Below, in pieces: positions 4,847 through 5,967 of a stretch of DNA of 5,967 nt. The translations under genes and the position numbers were made by a program. Source of the stretch: Patescibacteria group bacterium (GTDB lineage Bacteria; Patescibacteriota; Minisyncoccia; Phycocordibacterales; DATDWN01); NCBI GenBank assembly GCA_030916785.1, contig JAUPVY010000036.1, positions 1-5,967 on the forward strand, read 5' to 3'. The first letter of the stretch is position 1. Every line of letters starts with the position of its first letter. The notes below the pieces were generated by a model. It was not told the origin of the DNA and ran no database searches. It saw only the letters and a program-made list of their open reading frames with translations.

Positions 4847-5967
4847 ATGTATTTGAACAATATTAAAAATGTCTTCAAAAATATTGATTGGGTTTTGTTT
4901 ATCAGTGTACTTTTGGTAACCATGGCAGGGTTAGTTACCATGAATTCTTTTGCAGAGACCAGTAGGTTTTTTGAGAGACAGACTATCTGGATTTTTGTTT
5001 CCGTGGTGGTTTTCTTTGGGGCCAGTTTCATTGATTGGGGATTTTTGAAAAATACCAGAATTATAGTTACACTGTTTGTTCTTTCGGTCGGTCTTTTGTC
5101 CCTGCTGTTTGTTTTGGGTAGTGTTTTCAAGGGAGCACAGAGCTGGTTTAATCTCGGAGCTTTTTCTTTTCAACCGGCTGACCCGATAAAACTAGTTGTC
5201 ATACTTCTTCTCTCTAAATATTTTTCTCGTCGGCACATAGATATTGCAAACATAAGACACATACTAGTTTCCGGGTTTTATGTTTTTGTTGTTTTTACTT
5301 TAGTTTTTCTTCAGCCAGATTTTGGTTCGGCCATTATTATATTTTTCCTATGGCTCGGTATGGTTTTAGTTTCTGGAATATCCAAGAAACATTTGCTCGT
5401 GGTTTTTCTTATCGCATCTGTCGCCTTTGGCGGTTTATGGTTTTTTGTTTTTCAGCCTTATCAAAAAAGTCGTATTATAAACTTTATTCATCCTTTGACA
5501 GATATAAGGGGTACGGGATACAACGCGTACCAGTCCACAATAGCAGTTGGTTCCGGGCAGTTTTTCGGTAAGGGTATAGGGTACGGTACACAGAGCAAAC
5601 TACAGTTTTTACCTGAATATCAAACAGACTTTATATTTGCTGCTTTTGCAGAAGAGTGGGGTTTTGCCGGCGTCATGCTTCTTTTTACTTTGTATGGAAT
5701 AATTTTTTGGAGAATACTTCGTATAGCATTTAGAGGAGGTGGTAATTTTGAAATATTGTTTGGGGTGGGTTTGTGCATTCTATTTTTAGTTCATTCCATA
5801 ATACACATAGGTATGAATATAGGTTTGCTCCCAGTTACGGGAAATACTTTGCCGTTTATGAGTTACGGAGGAAGTCATCTGCTCACCGAGTTTTTAGGGT
5901 TGGGGATTCTTATGGGAATGAGGAGGGGAGCCAGAACGGTGCATAAGGAGACCGCAGGTAACGAAAT
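4847..5967 (+). CDS. rodA: SEDS peptidoglycan glycosyltransferase, RodA type (runs off window)
   Basis: Starts at the ATG at 4847 (MYLNNIKNVFKNIDW), 6 bp after the VWA stop; 373 codons are visible with no stop. RodA/FtsW proteins are multi-pass membrane enzymes that polymerise lipid II into glycan strands. About ten hydrophobic segments are seen. Family motifs in order: GAQSWFNLG (96-104), FQPADPIKL (108-116), LQPDFGSA (155-162), the segment FLPEYQTDFIFAAFAEEWG with the catalytic-type Asp261, and LLPVTGNTLPFMSYGGS near the C-terminus. The LPEYQTDFIFA wording and overall length favour RodA (elongation) over FtsW (division). The usual QPxE motif reads QPAD here (Asp112), with Lys115 three residues on, as in the family. 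Typical RodA length is about 370-380 aa, so little is missing. Its partner penicillin-binding protein is not in view. No Shine-Dalgarno sequence, so translation may be coupled to the upstream gene. Confidence 0.92.
   Translation, partial: MYLNNIKNVFKNIDWVLFISVLLVTMAGLVTMNSFAETSRFFERQTIWIFVSVVVFFGASFIDWGFLKNTRIIVTLFVLSVGLLSLLFVLGSVFKGAQSWFNLGAFSFQPADPIKLVVILLLSKYFSRRHIDIANIRHILVSGFYVFVVFTLVFLQPDFGSAIIIFFLWLGMVLVSGISKKHLLVVFLIASVAFGGLWFFVFQPYQKSRIINFIHPLTDIRGTGYNAYQSTIAVGSGQFFGKGIGYGTQSKLQFLPEYQTDFIFAAFAEEWGFAGVMLLFTLYGIIFWRILRIAFRGGGNFEILFGVGLCILFLVHSIIHIGMNIGLLPVTGNTLPFMSYGGSHLLTEFLGLGILMGMRRGARTVHKETAGNE

Noticed and set aside
4931..5571. Antisense and out-of-frame ORFs over the 3' gene
   Set aside because: They are shadows of the continuous RodA frame, which carries all family motifs.
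2657..5967. Alternative genetic code (TGA read as glycine, as in Gracilibacteria)
   Set aside because: No in-frame TGA occurs in the VWA or RodA genes, and Gly is encoded by GGN codons throughout.

Overview
The window fits a member of the Candidate Phyla Radiation (Patescibacteria), most likely a parcubacterium. This is inferred from four things: a compact 23S rRNA gene carrying self-splicing introns, A+T-rich genes with no Shine-Dalgarno sequences, several small orphan proteins, and a membrane-anchored protein with the Cys-rich 'CSDGxxNGDExGVDCGG' linker I associate with parcubacterial surface proteins. All reading frames are open with the standard bacterial code (no in-frame TGA).

Left part (1-2612) is an rRNA locus. 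It opens with the 3' part of a class I tRNA-shaped sequence ending in CCA at base 57. Recognisable 23S rRNA follows almost directly, but from about E. coli position 1190 onward; the first ~1190 nt are not in view. The 23S region is broken by two group I introns without reading frames: one after E. coli U1931 (864-1154) and one after U2593 (1817-2096). In both I could place P1, P2, P3, P4, P5, P7, P8 and P10 by hand, which fixes the splice sites. The first intron appears to end in A rather than the near-universal G. Both have a ~110-nt extension of the P1 loop holding a hairpin followed by a segment complementary to the exon just upstream. A 5S rRNA gene (2482-2591) follows, enclosed in a perfect 12-bp stem that ends in a T-run.

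Middle part (2613-3180): a promoter and a 94-aa hydrophilic, helix-rich orphan protein, then a hairpin-rich spacer, then an exact 84-nt copy of the 3' part of the 5S gene and a terminator. An intact RNA gene on one side and only its 3' portion on the other resembles the footprint of an element integrated in an RNA gene, although a collapsed tandem 5S duplication is equally possible.

Right part (3181-5967): an 82-aa two-helix membrane protein whose ATG lies at the predicted transcription start (probably leaderless); a 453-aa membrane-anchored von Willebrand factor A (VWA) domain protein with a complete metal-binding site; and, 6 bp downstream, a RodA-type SEDS peptidoglycan polymerase that runs off the window. 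The last two probably form an operon linked to the cell envelope. Gene functions are inferred from sequence motifs only.
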